Made by a program: the position numbers and the translations under genes. The notes below the pieces were generated by a model. That model saw only the letters and a program-made list of their open reading frames with translations, was not told the origin of the DNA and did not search any database. A stretch of DNA of 64,000 nucleotides. It comes from Prasinococcaceae sp. CCMP 1430 (lineage: Eukaryota > Prasinodermophyta > Palmophyllophyceae > Prasinococcales > Prasinococcaceae). The DNA lies in NCBI GenBank assembly GCA_013416795.1, contig RQSC01000008.1, positions 8,767 to 72,766 on the forward strand. The letters are read 5' to 3'. Of this stretch, positions 41,706 to 51,811 are shown in pieces (the stretch's first letter is position 1; each line of letters opens with the position of its first letter).

Positions 41706-42755
41706 ATGCCGGGGCGATTGGCGAGCCGCGGGCGGCCCGCAGGAAGACGCTCCGGGGTGCTGCTGTGGGTGGCGTGCGCAGCGGCCGCCTCCACCTTTGT
41801 CTCTGCCTCTGCCTCCGCCTACGGGATGGGCAGCTCGTACGGCGGACCAGGCTACTACGGCAACCCTCCACCCACCCTGCTGCCGCCTCCTGCGATGGCG
41901 TCGCCTCCCCCGCCAGCAGCGCAGCCGCCGCATCCGCCGCCGCCTGCGGCACAGCCCCCCCCGGCGGTGCCGTTCCAGCCCTCCAAGGCATCAATTTGGG
42001 TGAACGCGACCTTCACGGGCGCGGACGCCGCCTCGCTCGACGACGAGGACTTTGTCGCGAAGCTGCGCGCCGAGTACCGCGCGGCGGTGGCCGACGTCGC
42101 GGGCGTTGAACTGGCAGCCGTGCGCGTGAGGGCGGTGCTCCCTGGCTCGATCGTGGCGTGCGCGGAGGTCGGCTACGCCTCGAACTACGATGCGATCAAC
42201 GCGGCGTCCAGCCTGCCTGTGGACCACCCGGGGGGCGATGTCTTCGCGGGTAGCGAATTCCTCGGGCAGCTCGGCGACGCCGAGCTCGCCACAGACGTGC
42301 TCCAGACGGAGGGAGGCGGGGGTACGACAGCCTCGCCTCCGCCGCAGGGCGGGGCTGAACCTCGCAAGTCAAGGACACCGCCGTCGGCCGGAGATGACGA
42401 TGGAGGCAGCGACGATGGTGGCGACGACGACGGTATGCTGTCGCCACCCCCGGGCGAGGAATCGAGCGGAGGTCTGCTGGACGACCTGCCGCTCGAGCTG
42501 ATCGCTGGGGCTGCAGGCGGCGTAGTGGTCGTGGGACTCGGGGCAATTGTGCTCCTCCGGCGGCGGCGCAGAGGTGGAAAGAAGCGCGGTGCCGCTCGGC
42601 GCAGCGACCGCGATGGTCGGAACGACTTCACCTCCTACTTCCCGGAGGAAAACGCATTCTCATCCCTCGAGGTGGACGAGGACGCCATGGGCAGCGGCGT
42701 GGAGCTAGGCGGCATCGGGCGGGGCGGCAGGGTGGGGCAAAGGTCGTTCTACTGA
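41706..42755 (+). CDS. Proline-rich type I membrane surface protein
   Basis: An intronless gene for 349 residues. A signal peptide (RSGVLLWVACAAAASTFVSA) is followed by a Gly/Tyr patch and a Pro-rich stalk (residues ~60-100). A ~75-residue folded module starts IWVNATFTGADAASLDDEDF and ends VLPGSIVACAEVGYAS. An acidic Gly/Ser/Pro linker (DDDGGSDDGGDDDG) leads to one transmembrane helix (LIAGAAGGVVVVGLGAIVLL), a stop-transfer run RRRRRGGKKR, and a ~60-residue cytoplasmic tail with acidic and Gly-rich segments ending RSFY. The stalk suggests a cell-surface or scale-associated glycoprotein. A similar module (TFTGAE...) occurs in the surface protein at 48277. No named family is claimed. Confidence 0.75.
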   Translation: MPGRLASRGRPAGRRSGVLLWVACAAAASTFVSASASAYGMGSSYGGPGYYGNPPPTLLPPPAMASPPPPAAQPPHPPPPAAQPPPAVPFQPSKASIWVNATFTGADAASLDDEDFVAKLRAEYRAAVADVAGVELAAVRVRAVLPGSIVACAEVGYASNYDAINAASSLPVDHPGGDVFAGSEFLGQLGDAELATDVLQTEGGGGTTASPPPQGGAEPRKSRTPPSAGDDDGGSDDGGDDDGMLSPPPGEESSGGLLDDLPLELIAGAAGGVVVVGLGAIVLLRRRRRGGKKRGAARRSDRDGRNDFTSYFPEENAFSSLEVDEDAMGSGVELGGIGRGGRVGQRSFY

Positions 42756-43113
42756 GAAGCGACGCGGGGCGCTCCTCGTCCTCACGCGCGCGGCTTGCGC
42801 CCTCAGGGCGCGGGCGGACGCGCGCCGCGGCCGTTCGTGCGATGCTCGCCACCTGGCGCGCACGGGGTCGCAGCTTCTAAGTACATTATTTGCTATTCAT
42901 GACGGCCGGCAATGCTCGCTTCTCCTACGCTGCGTACTACTCCTATGCTGTCCCTCCTCCCTCCCTCGCTCGCTTGCTCGCTCGCTCGCTGCCGAACTCG
43001 CACACATTGTTCCGTTGGGGGTGCGCACCGGTCTGCGCTGCGCACCCGCCCGGGTGTCGTGCTCGCGTGCCAGGTCGACCGCGCTCTCCATGACGGGCGC
43101 GGGTGCTGGCGAT
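42756..43113. other. Convergent spacer
   Basis: Between the surface-protein stop and the end of the next minus-strand gene. It has an AT-rich patch (42878-42898) and a GCTCGCTC repeat (42966-42989). No gene was found. Confidence 0.45.
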
Positions 43114-43948
43114 CTATGCTGCCGCTACCGTCGCGGGAGAAACCTCATAGCCCGGAACACTGGCCATCAGCCGCTCGAACAGGTTTGGAGCCTGCACGCG
43201 CGCATCTGCGGCGTCAGTGATGCGTGTGGGATGGCCATGCACGAGCGCGTTGGGTGAAGGGGGCGCACGTTTGGTTTGGGTTTGGTTTGGTTTGGGTTGG
43301 GTTGGGTTGGGGAGCAAACTCGTGAGGACTCTCGCGACCAGCACGCACCTTGTGCGCGCTTTCGGCGGCATCGTTCTGAGCCGCATCATCGCTGTCGCCC
43401 TCCTCCCCCTCACTGTCCAGCGTCACGTTGAGCGAGCTGCGCGCCGAGAGCACCGACATCGGGCTGAGCAAGCCGACCGCGTCGTCCGCGTCGCTGCCCT
43501 TTGAGGAATGGCTTGCGGCGCCGCTCCATGCCTCGACGACGGTGCGTTTGCGCGCGAGCGACGCCACCTCCGAACGCAGCATCGCCACGTCGTCAGTCAG
43601 ACGCCGCACGGCCTCGACCACCGCGTTGGCGCTGGCGCCGTCGATGTCGTTCGCTCCCGCCGCGGCGTGGGTGCTGGCTCGCGGCCCCGCCGTGCTCACG
43701 GCCGGCCGCTCTTCGTTATCGGCGAAGCGCACTGCCTTTGGGCTGGCCGCGTGCGCCGCCGCAGTTGCCTCCGCCACCGCGCCCCCCCCTGCAGCCGCGG
43801 CGGCTGCTCGATGCACTTCAATCGCCTCCGCTGGCGCGGGCGTCTGAGTCTGCGTCTGTGCGTGCGCCGCGCGTGCCGCCGCGCGGCGGCGCGCTCGGAA
43901 AAACAAAGCATTGCGATGGTCCCAACGGATGTTGACGCAATGTGATTT
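43114..43948 (-). CDS. Small coiled-coil protein, 5' end unresolved
   Basis: Two exons are visible: ~43948-43349 and 43191-43114 (intron GTGCGTGCTG...GTGCAG, phase 0). The last exon encodes APNLFERLMASVPGYEVSPA, then TVAAA and stop. The first exon has an Ala-rich segment (APAEAIEVHRAAAAAAGG), then KAVRFADNEERPAV, a helix VVEAVRRLTDDVAMLRSEVA suited to a coiled coil, a Ser-rich segment (LLSPMSVLSARSSLNVTLDS) and an acidic stretch (SEGEEGDSDDAAQND). No in-frame ATG occurs in the first visible exon before the helix, so an upstream exon is missing. The intron carries CCCAAACC repeats in the sense strand. No family recognised. Confidence 0.55.
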
Positions 43949-44568
43949 CTGCCCAATCCTCCCCGCCCCCTGCCGTCGTCGTCCGCGGTCGTCGGCGGGC
44001 GCGCCGGCGTGCTTCGCCCGTGGCTGCGCTGCTCGTTCCCCTTGCGCCCCTCGTGTGTCCTGTGGCTCGCCCTTCCCCCCTCCCTTCGCCCCCCCCCCTT
44101 CCCCCTCCCCCTCCCGCGCCTCATTGCGCGCTCCGCCCCGCCCGCGCGCGATCCACCCGCGCCGCGCGGGCGTATCTGTCCACACGCGCGCGCCGTCCGA
44201 AACCCAAACCGACGCCGGACGCGCGCGCGTCCGTCGCGCGCAATTCCATTCGTTTGTTTGTTGCGCGCGGTGCGAATTGGACCCTCTCCACGCTCTCGAA
44301 CCCCAATGGCGGCGCGCGGCGCCGCGCGTGGGCGGTCACCCCGCGGCCGTCCCCTTTCTCTCCCTCCCTCGCTCGCTCGTCACGCACCCACCCCCTTCCC
44401 ACGCGCGGGCACGCAGAGGTCGGCGGGGTCAGTCGCTCGGTGGTCGGTCGGTGTGTCGCGGCGGGTCAGCCTCCGGCGCCACGTCAGCGCGGCCGCGCGG
44501 AAGCGGGGCAAACCCGCGATGGGGACGCGGAGGGGATGCGGTGGGGAACCCTGGCTGGCTGGCTGGGG

Positions 44569-44610
<42 letters not shown>

Positions 44611-44998
44611 GGGGCTGGCGCTGGCTCGGGGGCTGGCTGGGGGGCTGGCTGGGGTCCTGGGCCAGGCCTGGACGGGACGGGACGGGACGGGACGGGACGG
44701 GCATTTAGGGTAAGGTTAGGGTTTACAGACGATGGCGGCGGCTCGGGACCCGATCGGATCGGCGACGGACGTCGTCGGCGTCGTCGTCGGCGGCGGCCGA
44801 TCGGCGCGCGCGCCCGCGCGGACGCTCGCTCGCGGCTCGAGACGGGGGCGGGGAGGGAGGGGAGGGCCGAGGGGAGGATGGGAGAAGGGGGAGGCGCGAG
44901 GGCCACACGGCGTACGCGCCACGCCGCGCGCGGTCGGGTGAGCTTGTCGACCTCCGCGATGGAGGTGTACCTGCCCCACTTGCCCTCGGCGCACGGGC
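43949..44998. other. GC-rich spacer with microsatellites
   Basis: About 1 kb between divergent genes. It holds C-rich runs (44085-44115) and the CTGG, GACGG and telomere-like arrays listed separately, then a CG-rich leader with GTCGTCGGC repeats (44768-44800). It should contain the promoters of both neighbours and the unresolved first exons of each. Confidence 0.45.
44551..44723. repeat. CTGG, GACGG and telomere-like repeats in tandem
   Basis: Three simple repeats abut: CTGG tetramers with GGGG interruptions (44551-44653), six GACGG pentamers (about 44671-44701), then ATTTAGGGTAAGGTTAGGG (44703-44721), which resembles two degenerate TTTAGGG/TTAGGG telomere units. The order is seen directly; the telomeric origin is inference. 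Confidence 0.8.
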
Positions 44999-47285
44999 GG
45001 TGGCGATGGCGGCCGCGCGCTCGTCGGCGGCATCGACTTTGGCGCGGACGCGGCCGTCGCGGCCTTGGGCGAGCGCGCGGCCAGCGCGTTCGGCGCCAAG
45101 CTCGTGCCAAACGAGGTCAGCGGGCTGTCGTCGCCGGCGGTGGTCACCTACGGCGCCGCCGAGCGCGCCATCGGCGAGGCGGGCAAGCAGGCCGCGCGCA
45201 TCAACGCGGCGGGCGCCGTCAGCGCGCTGCCGCTGCTGCTCGCCGGCGCGGACCTCTCCGCGGAGCCGTCGCTGGCGTTCGACATCGAAGCGGTGCCGTA
45301 CGCGGGCGGCAGCGAGGCCCTGAGCGCACCGCAGGTCGCCGGAGCGATGCTCGGCGCGATGCGGCGCCACGCCGAGGCCGCCGCGGAGGGCGCGCCCATC
45401 ACGCGCTGGGTGCTCGCGGCGCCGCCGGCCATCAGAAAGGAGGGCTTCGCCGCCCTGCTGGACGCGGCGGTCGTGGGCGGGCTCGCCGACGGCGACGCGG
45501 AGCGCATCGACGTCGTCGACAGTCTGGACGCCGCGGCGTCGGGTACGATGGCGCGAGCGCGGGGGATACGCCCGCGCACGCCCCGCACGGCCCCTGTGCC
45601 GGCGCACCGCCTGCTGCGCGCTGCGCTGACCGACCCTCGCGCCGCCCTGGGCGATCCTGCCACTCCGCCGCCTGCGCTCAGTGTACGCGCCCACCCACCG
45701 CCCAAAAGACCCCTCGTCAGGACCATCGCGCGTGCTCATCGTCGACGTGGGCTACGCATTCACGAGCGCGGGCGTGTACGAGCTGCCCGCCGAGGGCGTG
45801 CCGACGCGCTTGTCGCTGGCGCACGACTCGGTCGGCGCGCGCGATCTCGACCGAATCCTGTGGGAGCACTGCGCGGCCGAGCTGCAGGCCAAGCACGGCA
45901 CGCGCGTGGCACCACGCACGAAACCCGCGCGCCGTCTGATGGAGGAGGTGGTCAAGTGCAAGAAGATTCTGAGCACCATCGCGAGCTGCTCGCTGGAACT
46001 CGAGTGCTTCGGCGAGGAGGAGCGGGACATACGGCTCGGCCTCACTCGCGCACAGTTCGAGGAGATGGCGGAAACGCACGTGGAGCGCGTGGCCGCTGTC
46101 GTGCGGCGCGCGGTGGCCGAAGCGGGCGCGTGCGCGCCCGCGGAGGAGCTGCGCGCGGTTGAAGGCATCGGCGGCGCAACGCGCATTCCGTGCGTGGTGG
46201 CCGCCGTCTGTGCCGCGGCGGGCGGTGGCACCGAGACGCTGGGGCGCATGCTCGACAGCGCGAGCTGCATCGCGCAGGGCGCCGTCTTCATCGCGCAGGC
46301 GGACCCTGCCGATCGGCCTTTCGCGCCGGCCAAGGAGGCGCCGGTGGTGCGCCTCGGCTGCACGAAGGATGCGCGCGCGGCTTTGCGAACGCACGCGTCG
46401 CGTGCGGCGGACGACCGCATGGCCGCGTGGGTGATGCGCGAAGGCGAGATGCGCGCCGCCGATGAGGCAGCCGCGGCGCGCGGGGAGGCCTTCAACGCGC
46501 TCGAGGCCTACTTGCTGGAGACCAAGGGCGCGATCGCCAGCAGTTCGCATGGCGCCAAGCTCGAGCCGGCGCGCGCGTCCCTCGACGCGGGGGAGGACTG
46601 GCTGTACTCGGACGAGGCGGAGGTCGCCGACACCGCCGCGCTGGAGGCCAGGCTGACCGAAACGCGGGCGTCCGTCGAGGCGATGTGCCCAGAGTACTTC
46701 GCCGCGGTTGCCGAGGAGAAGGCGGCGCTCGAGGCTGAGCTCGCGAAGGAGGCCGAGGCCGAGGCAGCGCGCGTCGCCGTTGAGGGCAAGGATGACCACG
46801 ATATGCGCAAGCTCAAGTTCCCCGACCGCATGAAGAAGGTGATGCTCAACAAGGAGGAGGGCACGAGCATGTTCAAGGACGGCAACCTGGGCGCAGCGGT
46901 CGAGCGCTGGGGGCGCGCGCTCACGCACTGCGGCAAGTTCGTGGACATGTCGCCCGAACAAACCGCCGAGGTCCGCGCCGTGGAGCTGTCGCTTCACCTC
47001 AACACCGCCATGGCGCACCTCAAGCTTGGCGGCGAAGTGTCGCTCAAGCGGTGCGAGGAGGCCGCCACCGCCGCGCTCGCCATCGACGCAAGCAACGCGA
47101 AGGCCCTCTACAGGCGCGCTGCAGCACGCGAGAAGTGCGGCAAGTTTGCTGACGCGAGGGCAGATCTGCAGGCGCACCCCGAGCAGGGAGACAGCGCAGT
47201 GGCGGCGCTCGCCAAGCGCGTCGAAGCACAGATAGCGCGCCAGAAGAAGAAGGAGGCCGCCATGGCGCGCAAGATGTTCGGGTGA
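44999..47285 (+). CDS. Hsp110/Hsp70-like ATPase domain fused to TPR
   Basis: Two exons (44999-45542 and 45721-47285, intron GTACGATGG...TCGTCAG, phase 1) give at least 702 residues; the start is unresolved because nearby ATGs (44959, 45005) are out of frame. The N-terminal part is a diverged Hsp70/Hsp110 ATPase domain: LVGGIDFGADAAVAAL, LVPNEVSGLSSPAVVTYG, ERAIGEAGKQAA, then RVLIVDVGYAFTSAGVYEL for the second phosphate loop. The expected beta-sandwich peptide-binding domain is missing. An Hsp110-type helical lid follows (NALEAYLLETKG, LDAGEDWLYSDEAE). After it comes a three-helix-pair TPR domain (LNKEEGTSMFKDGNLGAAVE, HLNTAMAHLKLG, NAKALYRRAAA) with a basic end (ARQKKKEAAMARKMFG) as in FKBP-type TPR proteins. 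It is likely a co-chaperone. Confidence 0.75.
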
Positions 47286-48276
47286 GCGGCGGGGGAATCG
47301 CCCCCAGTCGCGTGGGCCCTCCACGCGCGCCCGAACGACGAGCCAGAAAAAAGGGCGCGACGCTTCGAATTAGAATTGGGCCGTCCGTTACAGTAATATC
47401 TTCCTTCAACTTCAATTTTTGCGATTCGCGCCCTGGATTGCTGGAATTGCGCACGTGGCCGCGCCCTGTCTGTGCATGCCAAACCTCGGGATGTGTTTCG
47501 CTGAATTCAGATTTTTGGTTGATCGCAAAGGGGTGGGTGGGCGGGTGGGCGAGCGCCGCGTGGTGTCGCGAGCAGCAGAACCTGTGCGGCCCGCCGCGCG
47601 CGCGCGCGCGCCGCCCCCGCCCCCCGAAACGCCCCCCAAATGCCCGTGGGGGAACGACCCGCGATTTCGCACCCGAAAACGGTCCCCGATGCGAATTCGA
47701 GGACCCGTTTTGCCGCCCGCGGCGCGAAAAAAAAAAAACCGGCCTTCGAAGGTTGGTTTGGTTGCGAGTTGCAACAACTTTTTGGTTGGTTGGTTGGTTG
47801 GTCGGTTGGGAGGCGTCCTTTCTTTTTTTTCGCTTTCGCCGCGTTTCGTTTCTCGCGCCGATTGGTGGCGTCGGCTCGTCGCGGGAATATCTGCGCGCGA
47901 CCGCGACCGTCGCCCGCGCCGGCGTCCGCGTCGCCCCGCGCGCGCGCGCGCGCGCGCGCGAAAAATAAAAACCCTAAAAGGCGGGATAAAGGTGGAGCGC
48001 AACAATTGAATTTATATATGTAACGCGCGGTACGACTACGCGAAATCTTGGATATCCGCATATCCGCGCGCGCGCGCGGGCGGCGGTTGGTCTGCGTGCG
48101 CGCGGGGGGCGGCGGAGCAGGACTGACGGGCCAGGACTCTGAGGCGGGCGGAGGGGGGGGCGATAGGTGCGCCAAACCGCCACAGCGCGCGGCGCGCGCG
48201 CTTCCCTCGCGCAGCCTCCCCCCCCTTCTTGCGGAGCCACCGGGCGGCGTCCCCGTCGTACGTGCAGCCAGCGGCT
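47286..48276. other. Spacer with GGTT and CG repeats
   Basis: About 1 kb between two plus-strand genes. It contains an AT-rich 3' flank (47367-47420), a C-run, an A8 run, a GGTT repeat block (47782-47810), and CG alternation at 47937-47960 followed by AAAAATAAAAACCC. A TTTATATATG patch sits at 48010-48020. It probably holds the 3' UTR of the chaperone gene and the promoter of the surface-protein gene. Confidence 0.45.
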
Positions 48277-50166
48277 ATGCGCGTAGCCGCAGCCGCGGCC
48301 GTGGCGGCAGTCGCCGCGGCCGCCGCGCTCGCCGCGCGCCCGACGCACGCCAACACGGAGACCGAGCGCTTCACGTTCAGCGAGACGTATGGCTTCGGCG
48401 AGTGCTGCGTCTCCATCCACGTGGGCGAGCCGGTGGTGGAATTCACCGTCGTGGCCGACAAGACGGCGTACATGACGCAAGTCGACGACCCCGAGACGCT
48501 CTCATGGACTGGCTTCAAGGCGAAGGCCATCAAGGAGGCGGGCGACAACCTGCGTACCACGACGGCAGATCTTTTGACCGAATCTGGCGCCTCCGAGTTC
48601 TTCTCCGTGTGCCCCGTCTTTGAGCCGGTGTGCACGTGTGAGGCATGTCCGCCGCCGCCCAGCCCAGCGCCGCCGCCAAGTCCGTCGCCGCCGCCGCCGC
48701 CGCCGAGCCCACCGCCGAGCCCGCCACCGAGCCCGCCACCGCCGAGCCTACCGCCGTCTCCGCCGCCGAGCCCGCCGCCGAGCCCGCCACCGCCGAGCCT
48801 GCCCCCCTCTTTCTCCCTCCAAGCTCGCGATGGAGCTCCGCCGTCGCGCTCGCGCCCGCGCCGCCGTCAATGCCATGCCCGCATCCGGCGACGATGCAGC
48901 GTGCGCGCCGCCGCCCGCCTCGCGGCGAGCGGGCACGCGAGCGTGCGCTGCTGCCGCGCACTTCCTCGCGTTNAGAGCCCACCACCGCCGTCGAGCCCGC
49001 CGCCGAGCCCGCCGCCGCCGAACCCTCCGCCGCCGAGCCCTCCGCCACCGAGCCCGCCGCCGAGCCCTCCTCCGCCGCCTCCGCCGCCACTCTGCTTCGA
49101 CCGCCGCGTGCACAGCCACTCGTGCGGCACGAACTGCGGCGTCTGCCAGCCCGCGTTCAGGGTGACCGTGCAGATGGGCACGGCCGACACGCGGCACGCG
49201 CGCGAGCTCGCCGCCAAGCTCACGGGCGCGGGCGCCTCGGCCCTGTTCGAGGATGTGACCAGCAAGGCGAACCTCACAGTTTCGCCCGAGAACGTCATGG
49301 GCTCCGCGCTGCGCGACAAGTCCGCCGGTGGGCCCAGCGCCGGCGGTGAGGTCATCGTCGTCGATGTGCCGCTGACCTTCACGGGCGCGGAGGTGACCGC
49401 AGCGTCGGCGCGCATCGTGAGCAACACCGCCGCCGACTTCCTCGGGCTCGACAGGGCCGATGTGTCGCCCAAGGTCACGAGCGCAAGAAGCGTCGATCTC
49501 ATCGTCACCGTGCGCGTCGACGACATCATCGACAGCTGGGCATCGAGCTCAGACACGGCGGCGTGGACGCTTGGCCACACGGTCGAGACAGGTGACCTCG
49601 AGGACCTCGAGCGCCCCGTCGTGTCCGCCGAGCACGCCAGCACGCCCGCCGAGGTGCTGCATAGGGCCGTCCTTGGCCTTGACACCGAGTGCGGCCAGAA
49701 AATGATCTCGGGCGAGGATGACGAAGTGCCTGTGTGCGACGACGCCGTGGCGACCGCCCTCACGACGATCATGGGCTCAATCAACGCCCGTGCGGAGCTG
49801 AGCTCGTCGATCGGCGCGACGAAGTTGACGGCGGGCGACGGCGAGGTCACCGAGCACACGTACGACGGCGAAGATATCCTCGCCGATGACATCGACGAGA
49901 CGGAGATCAGCCTGGCGGTCGTAGCTGCTGCGGCATTCGCCGGCCTCGTCGCCCTGACATTCGTACTCTACAAGACCAACAAGCGCTTCAAGATTGCCAC
50001 GCTCAAGGCCGCCAAACACAGCGGCCTGGTGAGGAACCTGACCATGAAGATCGAGCAGCTCGAGAATCCCGAGCGGGTCGAGAATCCCGTGGGTGGCGGC
50101 GCAGAGGGCGCGCCGCAAGGGGAGGCGCAGGCGCCTCGCCGCAACAAGTTCCTCGGGATCTTCTGA
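48277..50166 (+). CDS. Proline-rich cysteine-containing surface protein
   Basis: An intronless frame of 629 residues. It has an Ala-rich signal peptide (MRVAAAAAVAAVAAAAALAA), then a ~100-residue Cys-bearing module (GFGECCVSIHVGEPVVEFTV...VCTCEAC). Two extensin-like SPPPSPPPP stalks flank an odd Arg-rich 55-residue insert ending at an ambiguous base (48973). A CGTNCGVC segment follows, then two modules rich in beta-prone residues (FRVTVQMGTADTRHARELAA; VDVPLTFTGAEVTAASARIV). One transmembrane helix (LAVVAAAAFAGLVALTFVLY) precedes a Lys-rich cytoplasmic tail with a short coiled coil (NLTMKIEQLENPERVENP). The stalks resemble hydroxyproline-rich algal wall proteins. The TFTGA module links it to the protein at 41706. 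The Arg-rich insert is probably an assembly artefact. Confidence 0.75.
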   Translation: MRVAAAAAVAAVAAAAALAARPTHANTETERFTFSETYGFGECCVSIHVGEPVVEFTVVADKTAYMTQVDDPETLSWTGFKAKAIKEAGDNLRTTTADLLTESGASEFFSVCPVFEPVCTCEACPPPPSPAPPPSPSPPPPPPSPPPSPPPSPPPPSLPPSPPPSPPPSPPPPSLPPSFSLQARDGAPPSRSRPRRRQCHARIRRRCSVRAAARLAASGHASVRCCRALPRVXSPPPPSSPPPSPPPPNPPPPSPPPPSPPPSPPPPPPPPLCFDRRVHSHSCGTNCGVCQPAFRVTVQMGTADTRHARELAAKLTGAGASALFEDVTSKANLTVSPENVMGSALRDKSAGGPSAGGEVIVVDVPLTFTGAEVTAASARIVSNTAADFLGLDRADVSPKVTSARSVDLIVTVRVDDIIDSWASSSDTAAWTLGHTVETGDLEDLERPVVSAEHASTPAEVLHRAVLGLDTECGQKMISGEDDEVPVCDDAVATALTTIMGSINARAELSSSIGATKLTAGDGEVTEHTYDGEDILADDIDETEISLAVVAAAAFAGLVALTFVLYKTNKRFKIATLKAAKHSGLVRNLTMKIEQLENPERVENPVGGGAEGAPQGEAQAPRRNKFLGIF

Positions 50167-50635
50167 GCCCTGCGTTCCAATTCTGCGGCGTTCCTACACC
50201 GCCCCAGGCGCCGCCCACAGGGCAGCGCTGCGTTTGGCTAAGCGGCTTCACATGCCTTAGATTACGATGGACCTCGCGAGGCGCCTGCGCTTGCGACGCC
50301 TGTGCTTGCGAATGTTTCCCTCCGTGGAAGACACCATCTCCGAAGTGCGTAAATGCCATGATCCTATGTAATCGCTCCGTACACACACACGACCGCCCAA
50401 GGTGAGAGGCCCAACCAGGCCGTAAAGGTCTAGCCGGCAGTACCTAGACGCGCAGAACCGCCGGCAGAGGGGGGAGCGCATGCGCGCGCGCTAGGTGCCA
50501 CTCGGTATCGCAAACAGCACCAGCCATCCCCCGCCCTCCCCGGCGACGCTCGGCTCGCATTCGCGGGCAGGCATGCCACGGCGAGGCTGGGTGGGGCGAC
50601 AGGCAGTCTTGCTCGAGCCCTGCAGGGGCTTAGGG
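50167..50635. other. Spacer with possible diverged element arm
   Basis: No gene was found. At 50367-50405 the sequence reads TGTAATCGCTCCGTAC followed by ACACACACGACCGCCCAAGG. The first piece resembles the element terminus TGTAATCGCACCCTAC, and the second is shared with the inner arm of the element at 53353-54933. This is probably an old fragment of the same repeat family marking the left edge of the mobile island. Confidence 0.45.
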
Positions 50636-51020
50636 TTAAGGTTGTAGGGTTAACCCAGTAAACCCTACCCCAACCTGAATGGGCCTCTCATTGGAGGGCG
50701 TAGGCATGACAACCGCAAATTGGTTCGGCCGCTGTTCATCGACGAAGACATGGAGCCAAACTTCGCCGTGTACTTCGGGTGTGGAGTGGAAGGAGAAGAG
50801 GTCGTAGCTCATGTACTGTAGGGGCCTGGTCGGGTTCACCCGGGAAGTGACATGCGGTCCTGTGCCGATGGCAGCACATTTGTTATTGGACTGAGCGCAG
50901 ATGCGGCAGTGGATGGTCTCGGAACTGTCGAACTGCACGTTGAGGGTATGCTCCTGCCTTGTTGGATGAACGTTCTGAAATGATTCCAGTCGTCATCGGC
51001 AGGAGTGCTGGCCATGGCGA
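50636..51020 (-). mobile_element. Fossil LTR-retroelement integrase fragment
   Basis: A minus-strand reading segment shows the integrase zinc-binding tail (CRICAQSNN) followed by the start of the integrase catalytic core (YMSYDLFSFHS, HVFVDEQ). This is the pattern of pol from LTR retrotransposons (Ty1/Ty3 type). No reverse transcriptase, RNase H or LTRs were found with it. It is a broken remnant; the age cannot be set without related copies. A telomere-like TTAGGGTTAAGG lies at its edge (50630-50641). Confidence 0.6.
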
Positions 51021-51261
51021 AAAGGAACAGCAGTTGGCGGCAAAGGGTGCGATTACAGTATGGGCCCAGGCGCAGGTGCGCCGTGGGTACGACCCAGCGC
51101 GCCGCTGGCGCTACTGACAGCCGCTCGCGCGAGCCTCGCGCGTGTCACTCACGCCCTGCCTCTTTGCGAGTGGTTTGTGTGTGCTTCCCCCTTCAAACAC
51201 GTGCCTCAAGCGCGCGGCGCGCGCGCTGCCGCGCACGCAAGCACACACATTCGCGTGCCCA

Positions 51262-51690
51262 CATCGCACGCCGCATTTTTATGCAGTGCTGTCGCACGCG
51301 TGCGCAGCTAGCGTGTGCAGCACAAGGCGACACCCTGCCGCGCTCGCATGCGCCACACGATCGATGCGACACGCCACCGCACGCGGCCGCTGTGCTACGC
51401 GCGCACCGCAGCGCAAGAAAATGCCTGCACGCGCGCCAATCGCACGCCGCATTTTTATGCCGCGCTGTTGCACGCGCGCGCAGCTGGCGTGTGCAGCACA
51501 AGGCCACGCCCTTCCGCGCGAGCGTGCGCCACACCATCGATGCGACGTGCCACCGCGCGCGGCCGCCGTGCTATGCGCGCTCTGCAGCGCAAGAAACCGC
51601 CTGCACATGCGCCAAGACGCCTGCGCGCGGCCGCTGTATTATGCGCGCTCTGCAGCGCAAGAAAATGCCTGCACACGCGCCAAGACGTCT
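51262..51690. repeat. ~177-bp tandem repeat array, about 2.5 units
   Basis: The segment ATCGCACGCCGCATTTTTAT begins at 51262 and again at 51439, 177 bp later, and the intervening DNA aligns along its length with a few substitutions. The unit's end (CAGCGCAAGAAAATGCCTGC) recurs at about 51410, 51585 (variant) and 51653, so the last unit is shortened. It is noncoding in appearance and lies inside the mobile island. Confidence 0.8.
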
Positions 51691-51811
51691 GCGCCGCTCC
51701 CGTGCGTGCCTCTATCGCATGGACGCCGCAGATAATCTTATTGCACACGCGGCGCGCACGTCAATGCGCCGACACAAGCGGATGGCCTCTACGAAGAAGC
51801 AACGCCGCATA

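Noticed and set aside
45005-45323. ATG at 45005 as the start of the chaperone gene
   Set aside because: Out of frame with the conserved ATPase reading; would yield an Arg/Ser-rich peptide without similarity.
50167-50635. Possible tRNA gene in the spacer
   Set aside because: No cloverleaf with matching acceptor, D and T arms could be folded by eye; scattered similarities only.
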